Shown here: piece by piece, positions 23,918-32,518 of the stretch | How the letters are laid out: the number at the start of each line of letters is the position of its first letter | Numbering within the stretch: the first letter of the stretch is position 1 | Source of the DNA: Corynebacterium lactis RW2-5 | Lineage (GTDB): Bacteria; Actinomycetota; Actinomycetes; Mycobacteriales; Mycobacteriaceae | DNA length: 64,000 bases | Direction of reading: 5' to 3' | NCBI RefSeq assembly: GCF_001274895.1 | Contig: NZ_CP006841.1 | Coordinates: forward strand, 2,480,001 to 2,544,000 | The notes under the pieces: model-generated | The model's input: the letters and a program-made list of their open reading frames with translations, nothing else | Databases searched by the model: none | Told to the model about the DNA's origin: nothing | Program-made: the position numbers and the translations under genes

Positions 23918-26900
23918 CTACTTACTCACGCCTTCCAACCCATCCACAGTCCGCACGGTCTCCATCGCAACGCGCACCACACGACCAATCAAATCCACAA
24001 TGTAACGCGGATTGCCCACCTCATCAGCCCAATCATTCGGGTCATTCACAATCCCGGAGGCCTTGTCCTTCTTCACCTGATAGCGGTCAATCAGCCACGC
24101 CACCGCGGACCGCGAACCCAGCATGTATTGATCAGCCTCCGTAGGAATCCCCGCGATGGTCACCTTCTTGTTGTAAATCAACTTGGTGACATCATTGACG
24201 CTCTTGCCAGTCTCCGGGTCCTTCCGCTTAGCCCACTTCATCTTCAGCACACGCCAGGTCTCACGGTCCGTCGCATCACCCTTGACGTCGACTTCCAACG
24301 GCCATGGCTCCACCGACTCGTAGCCGACATGCAGCGCCATCAGCTCCTTGCCTGCCGACGCGAACTTATCGAACTCCTCCCGCGAGGCAGGGGTCTCAAT
24401 ATGCGGCAGCATCTTCTTCAAATCCGCCCCGTACTTCGCGCGGTAGACCGGGTCATGCAACTTGCCGTAGACAAAGTGAAAAATGTCATCACCAGTGACA
24501 TCGCCGCCCAGCGCCTCACGGTAGATCGCCTTGATCTCATCGGTGATGTTGTCCACGCGCACGTAGCCGCCCACGACTTCACCAATCTCACCGTAGGCGC
24601 TAGCCTCCCCTTGCTTGCCGACGGCACCTGTTCCGAACAATCCCCCGTCCTCGGCGTCGACCGGCGCCCAGGTGAAACGAGGGAAGAACTGGCCACCGGA
24701 GCCGGCGCCAGTCACATGTAAATCAGGAAGCAAGTTCGTCGCAATAACGGAGAATGGGACGGCTGAACCGTCTCCAACTTGGTAGAAGCCGATGTTGTGG
24801 TGCGCCGGAGTCGGAAACATCGACGGCAGTTGCGAACGTTCATGATTCAACATCGCGTCGTAATAGACCGATTGCGAACAGAATGGACGATAAAGACCAG
24901 CGACAATTCCCTCCGGAGCAAAATTGAACTCATCATTACGGAAAGCCGAGTTTCGTAGAGAACGACTCCACTTAATGTTTTTTGGAGCCGCAAACTGAGG
25001 CTGAGTCTTCAGAAATTCCGCGATAGCAGATTCGCCTTTTCCACTTTTGCTCGGGGCATCAACATGGAAGGCAGCACGAGCCTGCTCGTACGTTTCTCCC
25101 AGTTTCTTTACTTGGGCTTCGACGTTGCTCTTGTTAAATCCATAGACCCATGTATCTCGGCCAGTCTCAAGACCACGGGTAAAAATCGTGAAGAACTTCG
25201 TTGACGAGCCCTTCTTCTCACCCAACACCGGCCAAGTAGCAAACTCCTCCGACCGCTGATTCAGCCAATCACCCTCCTTGTTTGGCGTGATGGACTGCCA
25301 CTCCATTGAAGGCACCGACGATGCTTTTACAATCTCCAGCTTCTCCTCGCGAGAAGCCCCATCCGGAGTCTGCACATAATGCAGATTGAAACCATTCTTC
25401 GCAGGGTCCTTCACTCCGATGAAAATCGAGATGGTTGTCTGCGAACCTGCACCAAAGATTTGACCACCTTCGGCCTTCCAGTTGGAATTACGCATGTTAC
25501 CCCTCAGGTTAAACACGTAGAGATCCGTGAAGTCCTCCGCCATCGACAGGCGCACACCATCACCGGTATTGCCGTCAATCCAGCCGCCGTTGGACACAAA
25601 CGCCACCACACCCGCATCACCAATACGGTCAGTCGCCCACCGGAACGCACGCAAATACGAGTCATACAGCGAGTTCTTATTCGTCGCCGTCGACCGCGCC
25701 GCATACGTCTGCCCAATCCGCGCATCCAGAGTCGGGTACTTCACATTCGCATTCAAATCATTCGCCGATTTCTGGCCTGCCGAATACGGCGGATTACCCA
25801 CCACCACATTAATCGGCGCGGCCTTCTGCCGCTCAATCACCTCATTATTGCTGCGGAATACATTCAAATCAGGAATATCACCCTCCTCATGAATCTGAAA
25901 CGTATCCGCCAACGCAATATTGGAAAACGGCACATACCCCGGAGCCTGCTCACCATCACGCAACGCCGCCTCCGCCACCAGGGCGTTATACGTGGTCTCA
26001 ATATTGACCGCCGACACGTAGTAGGCCAGCAGCATAATCTCCGTCGCGAAAAGTTCGCTGGCGTATTTGCGGGCCAGGTCCTCAGGCTTGATTAGGCCCG
26101 ACTGCAGCAGACGCACCGTAAACGTGCTCGTTCCCGCAAATGGGTCGAGGATACACACGCCCTCATCCGTCAACCCCCGCCCGAAATGCTCACGGGAGAC
26201 ATCATCAGCAGCACGCAAAATAAAGTCCACAATCTCCACCGGCGTATACACAATGCCCAGCGCCTCCGACTGCTTGCGGAAAGCCTTGCGGAAAAACCGC
26301 TCGTAGAGCTCCTTAATCACCTGCTGCTTACCAGACGCGCTCGTTACCTCAGACGCACGAACACGCACTGATTCGTAGAACTTCTCCAATGAATCAGTCT
26401 CAGTATCCAGATTCGCACCCGAAAGCGCCGCAACCATCGTCTCCATCACCCGCGCCACCGGGTTATGAGTAATGAAGTCATGGTTATCGAACAGCGCATT
26501 AAACACCGGCGCAGTAATCAAATGCTGCGACAACATCGAAATCGCATCATCCTCCGTGATGCCATCATTCAAATTGCCGCGCAGCCCCTCGACGAAACTA
26601 TCGAACTCACCGCGTAAGGAAGCATCGGCACCATCGACAAGCGCCGTAATACGCGTGATCTGGTTTTCGGCGATGGTGGCAACATCATCAGCCCAATCCT
26701 CCCAATAGGTGCGTGTGCCAACCTTATCCACCAACTTGGTGTACATCGCCTCCTCCCACGCCTCCAAGGAGAACAACGCCAACTGCTGCGTGATGTCGGT
26801 GGAATCGGTAAACGTGTCCGGATTCTTCACCGAATCCTTTTCCGCATCCTCGAGCTTCTTGCGAGGGTTCGTGACCGTATCAACCTCAATCGGCAACTCC

Positions 26901-28885
26901 TTAACATCACCCTCATTCAGCGCAATGGAATTGACCTTCGCATTAAAACGATCATCATGCGCACGCAGCGCATTCAAAATCTGCCAGACAACCTTAAACC
27001 GCGTGTTGTCACCCAACGCCTGGGCAGGAGAGACATCCGGGGCCACCGCCACCGGCAAAATAATGTAACCGTAATCCTTGCCTTCGGATTTGCGCATCAC
27101 GCGGCCAACGGACTGGACCACATCCACCATGGAATTGCGCGGATTGAAGAAAATCACCGCATCGAGCGCCGGCACATCCACACCCTCCGACAAACACCGA
27201 GCATTGGTCAAGATACGAGTCTCATCCTCCACGGCAGGCGACTCCAACCACGACAGGCGCGTACCACGCTCCAAGGCATTCATCCCACCATCAACATGCT
27301 GCGCCGCAACAGCCAGGTTTATGTTGTGCAGAGACACATCACCCAGCACCGCATGCTCTTTAAGCAGTTCTTGGTGGGTGGACACCAACGCCGGGAACGA
27401 CTCCGCAATCTGGGTCGAGGTCTTAATATCCTTCGCGAACGCTACCGCACGCTGCATCGCCGCAGCACCCTCATCAAAACCGCCCCTCTTGCCCTGCAAG
27501 GCACCAGAACGCTTCGCCAAACCATTCCACGCACCAATCATCGCCGAGGCAAGGGTCAGGTTAATCTGGTTATTCTCGCTACGCGCCATGGCTTCGGCTG
27601 CAACGGACTCATCGACGGTCATGACCAGCACCTTGTAATCAGTCAGCAGCCCCTTATCCACCGCCTCACCAAAACCCAGGCGGTAAAACTCCGGGCCGTA
27701 GACGGCCTCATCATCCATCGATGCGAGCTCTGCCGAATGCTCGGCCGCTTTGCCCTTGACCGCCTCATCGAACAAACGAGGTGTAGCCGTCATATAGAGG
27801 CGCTTGGCAGCCTTGATGTAGGCGGCGTCGTGAATCTTGGTGAAGTTACTGGCCTCCTCACCAGCCAATGTCACACCGGTGGTGCGATGCGCCTCATCAC
27901 AAATCACCAAATCAAACTCATCCAACCCCACCTGCTGTGCTGCATGCACCGCCGACAACGACTGATAGGTCGAAAACACAATATTCAACCCCTTCGCACG
28001 CTTACCAGAGGCAAACCGCTTCGCGATCTCCGCCCCATCAGTCGATACCGGGACTTCTAGGTCATAGGTGGCAATATCCTCGGCCTTGCGGGAGACCTTC
28101 GAATCCGAACACACCGCAAAGGTGCGCATATCCAGCCGCGCCTGCGCCGTCCACTCCTTCAGCGTCTGCGACAAAAGCGAAATCGACGGCACCAAAAACA
28201 GGATGCGAGCCTTACCGCCACGGTCTTCCGCCACCCGCTCCGCCAGGCGCAGAGCAGTAAAGGTCTTGCCCGTGCCACACGCCATAATCAGCTTGCCTCG
28301 GGTCTGCGTGGCAAAGCCCTCCATAGCCTTATCAATCGCCGCCTGCTGATGCGGGCGAGGAGAAAAGGTCTCCCGCTGGGACAGATTAATCTGGATCTCC
28401 GAGCCGGGGAAGGCCACGTCCCAGTTAATCGGTGATTCCGCAATCGCCGCGACACCAATACGCGACGTGGGGATAATCTGATCGGCCAGCGCGGCTTCAG
28501 CATGAGAGGACCACCGATCCGTGGTGGAGATAATCATCCGCGATGCGAAATGCCGCGGGCCATCCTCGGTGGCGAAAGAATGCCCAGAGGCCTCAAAGAA
28601 AGAATCCAGATTCGCCTTATCAATCCGAGTAGTCGGCAGATAAAACTTGCACTGGATCGCAGTCCAGGAGCCGTCGTCAATGCGGCGGGCGACAAGGTCG
28701 ATTCCGGTGTCGGGTTTACCACCGTTGTAGCGCCAGTCCGACCAACGGTAGACCTCATCAAACTGGGCCCTCAAGGTCGGGTCAGTGCGGAAGTAATTGA
28801 CCATCAGCTTTTCAAAAGCGATTCCGTACTTCGCTTTCGGCTGGTTTTCCCGCAGCTGTTCGAGGACCTCAGAAAACTTAGACAT
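23918..28885 (-). CDS. Type ISP restriction-modification enzyme (nuclease-helicase-methyltransferase single polypeptide)
   Basis: A protein of about 1655 residues of LlaBIII type. From the ATG at 28885: an Mrr-like nuclease (D63 in KPDTGIDLVAR and QCK with K80), a superfamily 2 translocase (Walker A MACGTGKTF about 202-210, DEAH at about 330-333, QSVGRVMR in motif VI), a helical spacer, an N6-adenine methyltransferase (DPFAGTSTF near 914, NPPYS near 1030) and a C-terminal target-recognition domain. One polypeptide therefore methylates and, on unmethylated DNA, translocates and cuts. An in-frame GTG at 28906 would add 7 residues; the ATG is preferred because an 18-bp palindrome overlaps the GTG. 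No Shine-Dalgarno sequence is seen for either. The recognition-domain part (about 24.7-25.5 kb) looks less G+C-rich. Confidence 0.93.
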   Translation of the reverse strand: MSKFSEVLEQLRENQPKAKYGIAFEKLMVNYFRTDPTLRAQFDEVYRWSDWRYNGGKPDTGIDLVARRIDDGSWTAIQCKFYLPTTRIDKANLDSFFEASGHSFATEDGPRHFASRMIISTTDRWSSHAEAALADQIIPTSRIGVAAIAESPINWDVAFPGSEIQINLSQRETFSPRPHQQAAIDKAMEGFATQTRGKLIMACGTGKTFTALRLAERVAEDRGGKARILFLVPSISLLSQTLKEWTAQARLDMRTFAVCSDSKVSRKAEDIATYDLEVPVSTDGAEIAKRFASGKRAKGLNIVFSTYQSLSAVHAAQQVGLDEFDLVICDEAHRTTGVTLAGEEASNFTKIHDAAYIKAAKRLYMTATPRLFDEAVKGKAAEHSAELASMDDEAVYGPEFYRLGFGEAVDKGLLTDYKVLVMTVDESVAAEAMARSENNQINLTLASAMIGAWNGLAKRSGALQGKRGGFDEGAAAMQRAVAFAKDIKTSTQIAESFPALVSTHQELLKEHAVLGDVSLHNINLAVAAQHVDGGMNALERGTRLSWLESPAVEDETRILTNARCLSEGVDVPALDAVIFFNPRNSMVDVVQSVGRVMRKSEGKDYGYIILPVAVAPDVSPAQALGDNTRFKVVWQILNALRAHDDRFNAKVNSIALNEGDVKELPIEVDTVTNPRKKLEDAEKDSVKNPDTFTDSTDITQQLALFSLEAWEEAMYTKLVDKVGTRTYWEDWADDVATIAENQITRITALVDGADASLRGEFDSFVEGLRGNLNDGITEDDAISMLSQHLITAPVFNALFDNHDFITHNPVARVMETMVAALSGANLDTETDSLEKFYESVRVRASEVTSASGKQQVIKELYERFFRKAFRKQSEALGIVYTPVEIVDFILRAADDVSREHFGRGLTDEGVCILDPFAGTSTFTVRLLQSGLIKPEDLARKYASELFATEIMLLAYYVSAVNIETTYNALVAEAALRDGEQAPGYVPFSNIALADTFQIHEEGDIPDLNVFRSNNEVIERQKAAPINVVVGNPPYSAGQKSANDLNANVKYPTLDARIGQTYAARSTATNKNSLYDSYLRAFRWATDRIGDAGVVAFVSNGGWIDGNTGDGVRLSMAEDFTDLYVFNLRGNMRNSNWKAEGGQIFGAGSQTTISIFIGVKDPAKNGFNLHYVQTPDGASREEKLEIVKASSVPSMEWQSITPNKEGDWLNQRSEEFATWPVLGEKKGSSTKFFTIFTRGLETGRDTWVYGFNKSNVEAQVKKLGETYEQARAAFHVDAPSKSGKGESAIAEFLKTQPQFAAPKNIKWSRSLRNSAFRNDEFNFAPEGIVAGLYRPFCSQSVYYDAMLNHERSQLPSMFPTPAHHNIGFYQVGDGSAVPFSVIATNLLPDLHVTGAGSGGQFFPRFTWAPVDAEDGGLFGTGAVGKQGEASAYGEIGEVVGGYVRVDNITDEIKAIYREALGGDVTGDDIFHFVYGKLHDPVYRAKYGADLKKMLPHIETPASREEFDKFASAGKELMALHVGYESVEPWPLEVDVKGDATDRETWRVLKMKWAKRKDPETGKSVNDVTKLIYNKKVTIAGIPTEADQYMLGSRSAVAWLIDRYQVKKDKASGIVNDPNDWADEVGNPRYIVDLIGRVVRVAMETVRTVDGLEGVSK

Positions 28886-28891
28886 GTTGCC

Positions 28892-28909
28892 ATTGTGTCT
28901 GAACACAAT
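28892..28909. promoter_or_regulatory. Palindrome at the start of the restriction-modification gene
   Basis: ATTGTGT-CTGA-ACACAAT is a perfect 7-bp inverted repeat with a 4-bp centre, ending 7 bp before the ATG at 28885. It is well placed as a repressor operator or for control by hairpin formation at the initiation region. No controller gene is found nearby. Confidence 0.5.
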
Positions 28910-28999
28910 TCATTTTGGGTGATGCCACCAGCAAACATGAAAAAGCACGGACCGAACCGAAGGTACGACCGCGCTCAATCACCTAAACAACCGCCGCTT

Positions 29000-30427
29000 T
29001 TAAATAGCCGCCTTGTCACGTTCCTCTTCTGCCCCGGCCTCCTCGGCCGCCTGCAGCTTCCGAATCTTGCGCTCTTCGCCGACCGCGACGATTGCCAACA
29101 GCAAGATACCGATGGTCAGAGCGAAGTAGAACACTGTGAACACCGCTCCCCAGCCATGCAATAGGAAACCAAACACACTGAGGCCCTCCTGCTCCGGGTC
29201 GGCAATCGCGGCGAGGCCGACCTTGGCCATGGAGTCGCCGAACAAGTAACCGAATGTGCCGGTCATGCCGTTGGCCACGCTGACCGCGCGCTTTGGCACG
29301 AACCCGACCAGTGAGACACCGATCAACAGCTGCGGGCCGAAGATCAGCGCGCCGAGGATGAACAGGGCGACGTTGACCATCATGACGCTCGTCGCATTGC
29401 GGTAGAGCATGACCGCAAAGTAAATCATGAATAGGCAGCCGATCGCGACGACAGCGCGGCGACCCTTCAGCAGGTCGGATACGTATCCCCAAAGGAGGCT
29501 GGCGACAAGCGCACCAATCTCGAAGTAGAAAATGGTGTTGACGGCATCGCCCTTGGCAAAGTGCAGTTCCTCCGTGACATACAGTGGCGCCCAGTTGTCG
29601 ATGCCGATACGCACGATGTAGACGAATACATTGGCAATACACAGCGTCCAAAGCCATGGGTTTTTCAGTACATAAGCCAAGAACACGTCCTTTTTCGACA
29701 TATCCTCGGTCTCGGAGTTTTCCTCTTCGACGGCCTCGCCGAAGATTTCCTCGCTGCGGTTCCAGCCGAGTTCTTCGGGGTCATCTTTACCAACGAACAG
29801 GCCGATCGCACCGATTGCCAGACCGATCAGGGCCGGGAACACGAACATGCCGACGACGTTTCCGCCGAAGAACATGTTCGCACCCCACAGAGCGATACCT
29901 CCGGCCAGCGCGCCACCGATGTTGTGAGAAGCGTTCCACAACCCGAGGTATTTGCCTCGCTTGGTTCGAGGCGCCCAGCGCGAGATTGTGGAATAGGACG
30001 CGGGGCCACCCGCAGATTGGAAGAGGCCGTTAAGGCCCCATAGAACGATGAAGATTCCGATGACAGAACCGAAGTAGCTAAGCAGCAGTCCCATCGTCAG
30101 CACCATGGCGGATGCGCAAATCAGAAGCATCGAAATGATGCGCTTCGAGTTGTGTCCGTCGACAAAGTAGCCGACGAGAGTTTTACCCACGCCATAAGTA
30201 ATAGAGAAGGCCAGACCAATGTAGCCCAGCTGAAGCGTGGTGAGGCCAAATTCCTCTTTGAGCATTGGCTGGGCAACTTTGAAGTTGTTCCTGATGAAGT
30301 ACATAGACATGTACACAAAGAAGACGACAAAGAACGCCTTGAGGAACTGTCCCAGCCACTCCTTTCTCTGCTGCTCTAGTGGAATTCCCTTGTTGGGAAT
30401 CTTCTTGAGATCGAAAAAGGAAGTCAT
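29000..30427 (-). CDS. uhpT: Hexose/organophosphate:phosphate antiporter (UhpT/GlpT family MFS)
   Basis: A 475-residue MFS transporter with twelve membrane segments, close to E. coli UhpT over its length: YFIRNNFKVAQPML, SITYGVGKTLVGYFVDGHN (family signature), STISRWAPRTKRGKYLGLWN, DNWAPLYVTEELHF, and FGPQLLIGVSLVGFVPKRAV. These carriers exchange hexose-6-phosphate or glycerol-3-phosphate for inorganic phosphate. The central loop is acidic. The start ATG at 30427 lacks a visible Shine-Dalgarno sequence. A tandem direct repeat resembling a PHO box lies 15-36 bp upstream, suggesting phosphate-responsive control. There is no UhpABC-type sensor nearby. UhpT is preferred over GlpT on overall wording. 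Confidence 0.88.
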   Translation of the reverse strand: MTSFFDLKKIPNKGIPLEQQRKEWLGQFLKAFFVVFFVYMSMYFIRNNFKVAQPMLKEEFGLTTLQLGYIGLAFSITYGVGKTLVGYFVDGHNSKRIISMLLICASAMVLTMGLLLSYFGSVIGIFIVLWGLNGLFQSAGGPASYSTISRWAPRTKRGKYLGLWNASHNIGGALAGGIALWGANMFFGGNVVGMFVFPALIGLAIGAIGLFVGKDDPEELGWNRSEEIFGEAVEEENSETEDMSKKDVFLAYVLKNPWLWTLCIANVFVYIVRIGIDNWAPLYVTEELHFAKGDAVNTIFYFEIGALVASLLWGYVSDLLKGRRAVVAIGCLFMIYFAVMLYRNATSVMMVNVALFILGALIFGPQLLIGVSLVGFVPKRAVSVANGMTGTFGYLFGDSMAKVGLAAIADPEQEGLSVFGFLLHGWGAVFTVFYFALTIGILLLAIVAVGEERKIRKLQAAEEAGAEEERDKAAI

Positions 30428-30441
30428 ATCTGAATTGTTTC

Positions 30442-30463
30442 AGGTTAACAAAAGGTTAACAAG
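30442..30463 (-). promoter_or_regulatory. Tandem direct repeat resembling a PHO box
   Basis: Read towards uhpT the sequence is GTTAACC-N4-GTTAACC: two 7-bp units with an exact 11-bp period. Actinobacterial PhoP boxes are built as 11-bp repeats of GTTCACC, so this differs by one base per unit. It sits 15-36 bp before the uhpT ATG. The rest of 30428-30682 shows no gene. Confidence 0.4.
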
Positions 30464-30682
30464 AGTGCTTTTCATTAACTGACACATTTCTCCAGGTCGA
30501 CCAGTGGCCTAATGCAAAATCTCACACTAACCAACGCGAGATCAACATATTCAAAGATAGGCGGAAGAAGCTTTATCCCTACCTGCACTTGCCAACAACC
30601 CCGACGAGCCGCCCATCATCAGGAATCCACAACTTCCCAATGCGCCCGCAAGCCAGTCGCGCCTGCAAGCCCCTCAAAGCAT

Positions 30683-31615
30683 CTACCGCGTAGCCTTCTG
30701 CAAGATCGCCGCGACTTCCCGCTGCCCACCGGCCCGCGCGTGATCCAGCGGAGTCTTCCCATCAGCATCGGCGATAGTCGGGTCAGCCCCGGCGTCGATA
30801 AGCGTGCGCACAATCTCCTGGTAGTCCTCGCTGCCGTCACCGAGGATTACGGCCTCGAGCAGCGCGGTCCAACCGATGTTGTTGATGTGGTTGAGGTAGT
30901 CGACCGTAATCTTCGGTTCCTGAACCATCACCTGCACGTAGTCGAGGTGCCCGCGCTCGCTGGCCGGGATGATTGGCGTGCCACCGTAGCGGTTATACAG
31001 CGAGAAATCGACGTCGTAGCCAAGAATCAGCAAGCCCATGTCCGCAGATCCGGTCACTCCCGTGACCAGCCAGGGCGTGTCCTTTTGTTCATCTACGGCG
31101 TTGACATTCGCCCCAAACGACAGCAGCAGCTCCGCAACCTCAATGTGATCGTTTGTGACGGCCCACAGCAGCGGAGTCCTGCCAAAGCCATCGACTGCAT
31201 CCACCTTCGCGCCAGCCACCAGGAGGTTCGCGACCGCCTGAAGGTCTCCCTCTTTCGATTCCTCCACCAGCGCGCGGTTTAGTTCCTCGGCGCTACGCTT
31301 CTCCACAGGCTCCGCAGAATCAATCGCCTCAACAGTACTTTCGTAGCCACGCTCCTCTGCATGCGCACGCGCCTCTCGCGAGCGCCGACCCCCATTCACG
31401 CCCTTCCACTCCTTCTCGCTTGCCAACGCCGTCCCGGCCTCCGATGCTGACTCCGCCTCGGCAGAGTTGTCGTCGGCACGCTCAGAAGAGGAAACTTCGG
31501 AAGCCGCGCTTGATGCAATCTTCTGTTCCTCGGTTGGAGCATCGCACGATGCGAGGGGCACCGCGGCCAGGATTGCGGAGGCCGAAATCAGTGCAGAAAA
31601 TCGGTGGCGAGTCAT
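30683..31615 (-). CDS. Ankyrin-repeat lipoprotein
   Basis: A 310-residue exported lipoprotein. The start is taken as ATG 31615 (MTRHRFSAL), 9 nt after AAAAGGA; ATG at 31624 is too close to that site. A signal peptide ends in the lipobox VPLASC (C24), followed by an Ala/Ser/Glu-rich disordered linker of about 80 residues. Four or five ankyrin-type repeats follow (GRTPLLWAVTNDHIEVAELL, GGTPIIPASERGHLDYV, GWTALLEAVILGD, GKTPLDHARAGGQREVAAIL). It would be anchored on the outer membrane leaflet and mediate protein-protein contact. The binding partner is unknown. In other actinobacteria similar proteins accompany catalases or envelope enzymes; neither is here. Confidence 0.85.
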   Translation of the reverse strand: MTRHRFSALISASAILAAVPLASCDAPTEEQKIASSAASEVSSSERADDNSAEAESASEAGTALASEKEWKGVNGGRRSREARAHAEERGYESTVEAIDSAEPVEKRSAEELNRALVEESKEGDLQAVANLLVAGAKVDAVDGFGRTPLLWAVTNDHIEVAELLLSFGANVNAVDEQKDTPWLVTGVTGSADMGLLILGYDVDFSLYNRYGGTPIIPASERGHLDYVQVMVQEPKITVDYLNHINNIGWTALLEAVILGDGSEDYQEIVRTLIDAGADPTIADADGKTPLDHARAGGQREVAAILQKATR

Positions 31616-31709
31616 GGGCCCCATCCTTTTCTGGAAGCGCTCTCATAGGTCGGCGAAGGATATCCCCATCGTAACCAGAATCGGCGCACTGATAGCCCAC
31701 ATCAGTTAT

Positions 31710-31726
31710 CCGGTAAATTTTACCGG
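31710..31726. promoter_or_regulatory. Palindrome upstream of the ankyrin lipoprotein gene
   Basis: CCGGTAAA-T-TTTACCGG is a perfect 8-bp inverted repeat around a single base, 95 bp upstream of the lipoprotein start. A partial copy (ACCGG...TACTGGG) follows. It may be an operator; the cognate factor is unknown. Confidence 0.4.
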
Positions 31727-31794
31727 TATTATTACTGGGCATTTTTACACTGGATTTCGCGAGGCAGCGCACGGCAGTTGGCACCCGGTGCCCG

Positions 31795-32309
31795 GTGCCC
31801 GAGCACCAAGCCGCGATGCTGCGCTGGACCGAGCAGCAGGTACTGACGGCCGCACTCCGTCGGCGGCAGCCGGGCCGGGCGAGCAACAGCGGGGCGCCCC
31901 AGTCCCGCAAGGAAGAGGCCGCGACAGTATTTATGGCCTCAACCGCATGCTCTATGCCGTCGCCATCTACCGCACGGACCGCACGACCGAGCCACGTGAG
32001 GCCGCCGATTTCGAGACACTCATGCTTGACGACGCCCTCCTCACCCGCGGGGAGAAACAGGCCGCGTACTTCAATCGCAGCGAAGTGCCCGCGGACAAGG
32101 CGATTGCCGATTTCATTGCGAAGGTGCCGAATTCATTCGTCCCGCCCCTGTCGGTTGGCGACCTTGCCGAGCAGTACCTGCGGTTTATCCGTGATTCGGA
32201 CGCGGCGCGGGACACGAGTCCGCGGATTGATATGGAGGCGTCGCGGATTGCACTGGTGCTGTGCGGGTTGCACTGGTGCTGTGCGGAAACTCCGCTGCTT
32301 AGCGTGTGA
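31795..32309 (+). pseudogene. Frameshifted hypothetical gene
   Basis: A protein-like reading begins at GTG 31795 (VPEHQAAMLRWTEQQVLTAA) and, after about 45 codons, continues in another frame as GLNRMLYAVAIYRTDRTTE, then EVPADKAIADFIAKVPNSFV and DLAEQYLRFIRDSD. The composition of both parts is protein-like and they face no rival reading. Near the end a 20-bp tandem duplication (32248-32287) shifts the frame once more: without it the last codons would give RIALVLCGNSAA and a stop at 32302. I recognise no family. Either a broken gene or a short gene with one sequencing error; the duplication favours real decay. Confidence 0.45.
32248..32287 (+). repeat. 20-bp tandem duplication
   Basis: TTGCACTGGTGCTGTGCGGG (32248-32267) is followed directly by a copy differing only in the last base. 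The unit length is not a multiple of three and alters the end of the hypothetical gene it lies in. Confidence 0.9.
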
Positions 32310-32380
32310 GGTTGCGGCAAGATTCCGCCACTTGTAGGCGTACTTTCCCGCGTTTTTGCCGCATTCCCACCGCTTCCTCA

Positions 32381-32454
32381 CCACTTGTATGCGCGGGATC
32401 ATGTTGTATGCGTGCTATAGCGCAACATCAACATGATCCCGCGCATACAAGTGG
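32381..32454. repeat. Perfect 26-bp inverted repeat (long hairpin) in a convergent intergenic region
   Basis: The left arm at 32381-32406 (beginning CCACTTGTATGCGCGGG) is the exact reverse complement of the right arm at 32429-32454; the loop is 22 bp. Outside the arms the motif CACTTGT-x-GGCG recurs: forward at 32328 and reversed near 32488. There is no T-run after either arm, so it is not a standard intrinsic terminator, though it lies between the 3' ends of the broken gene and the DUF418 gene. No transposase or target duplication is seen. Confidence 0.85.
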
Positions 32455-32518
32455 CGATGGTGGTGGAAAATGCGCCAGTACCGCGCCAACAAGTGACGTC
32501 CTTAGGGGGCCGCGCGCA

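Noticed and set aside
23918..28906. A prophage or integrative element carrying the restriction operon
   Set aside because: No integrase, attachment repeats, tRNA or phage structural gene is seen; only base composition suggests transfer.
32381..32454. CRISPR array or simple terminator at the long inverted repeat
   Set aside because: There is one inverted repeat, not spaced direct repeats, and neither arm is followed by a T-run.
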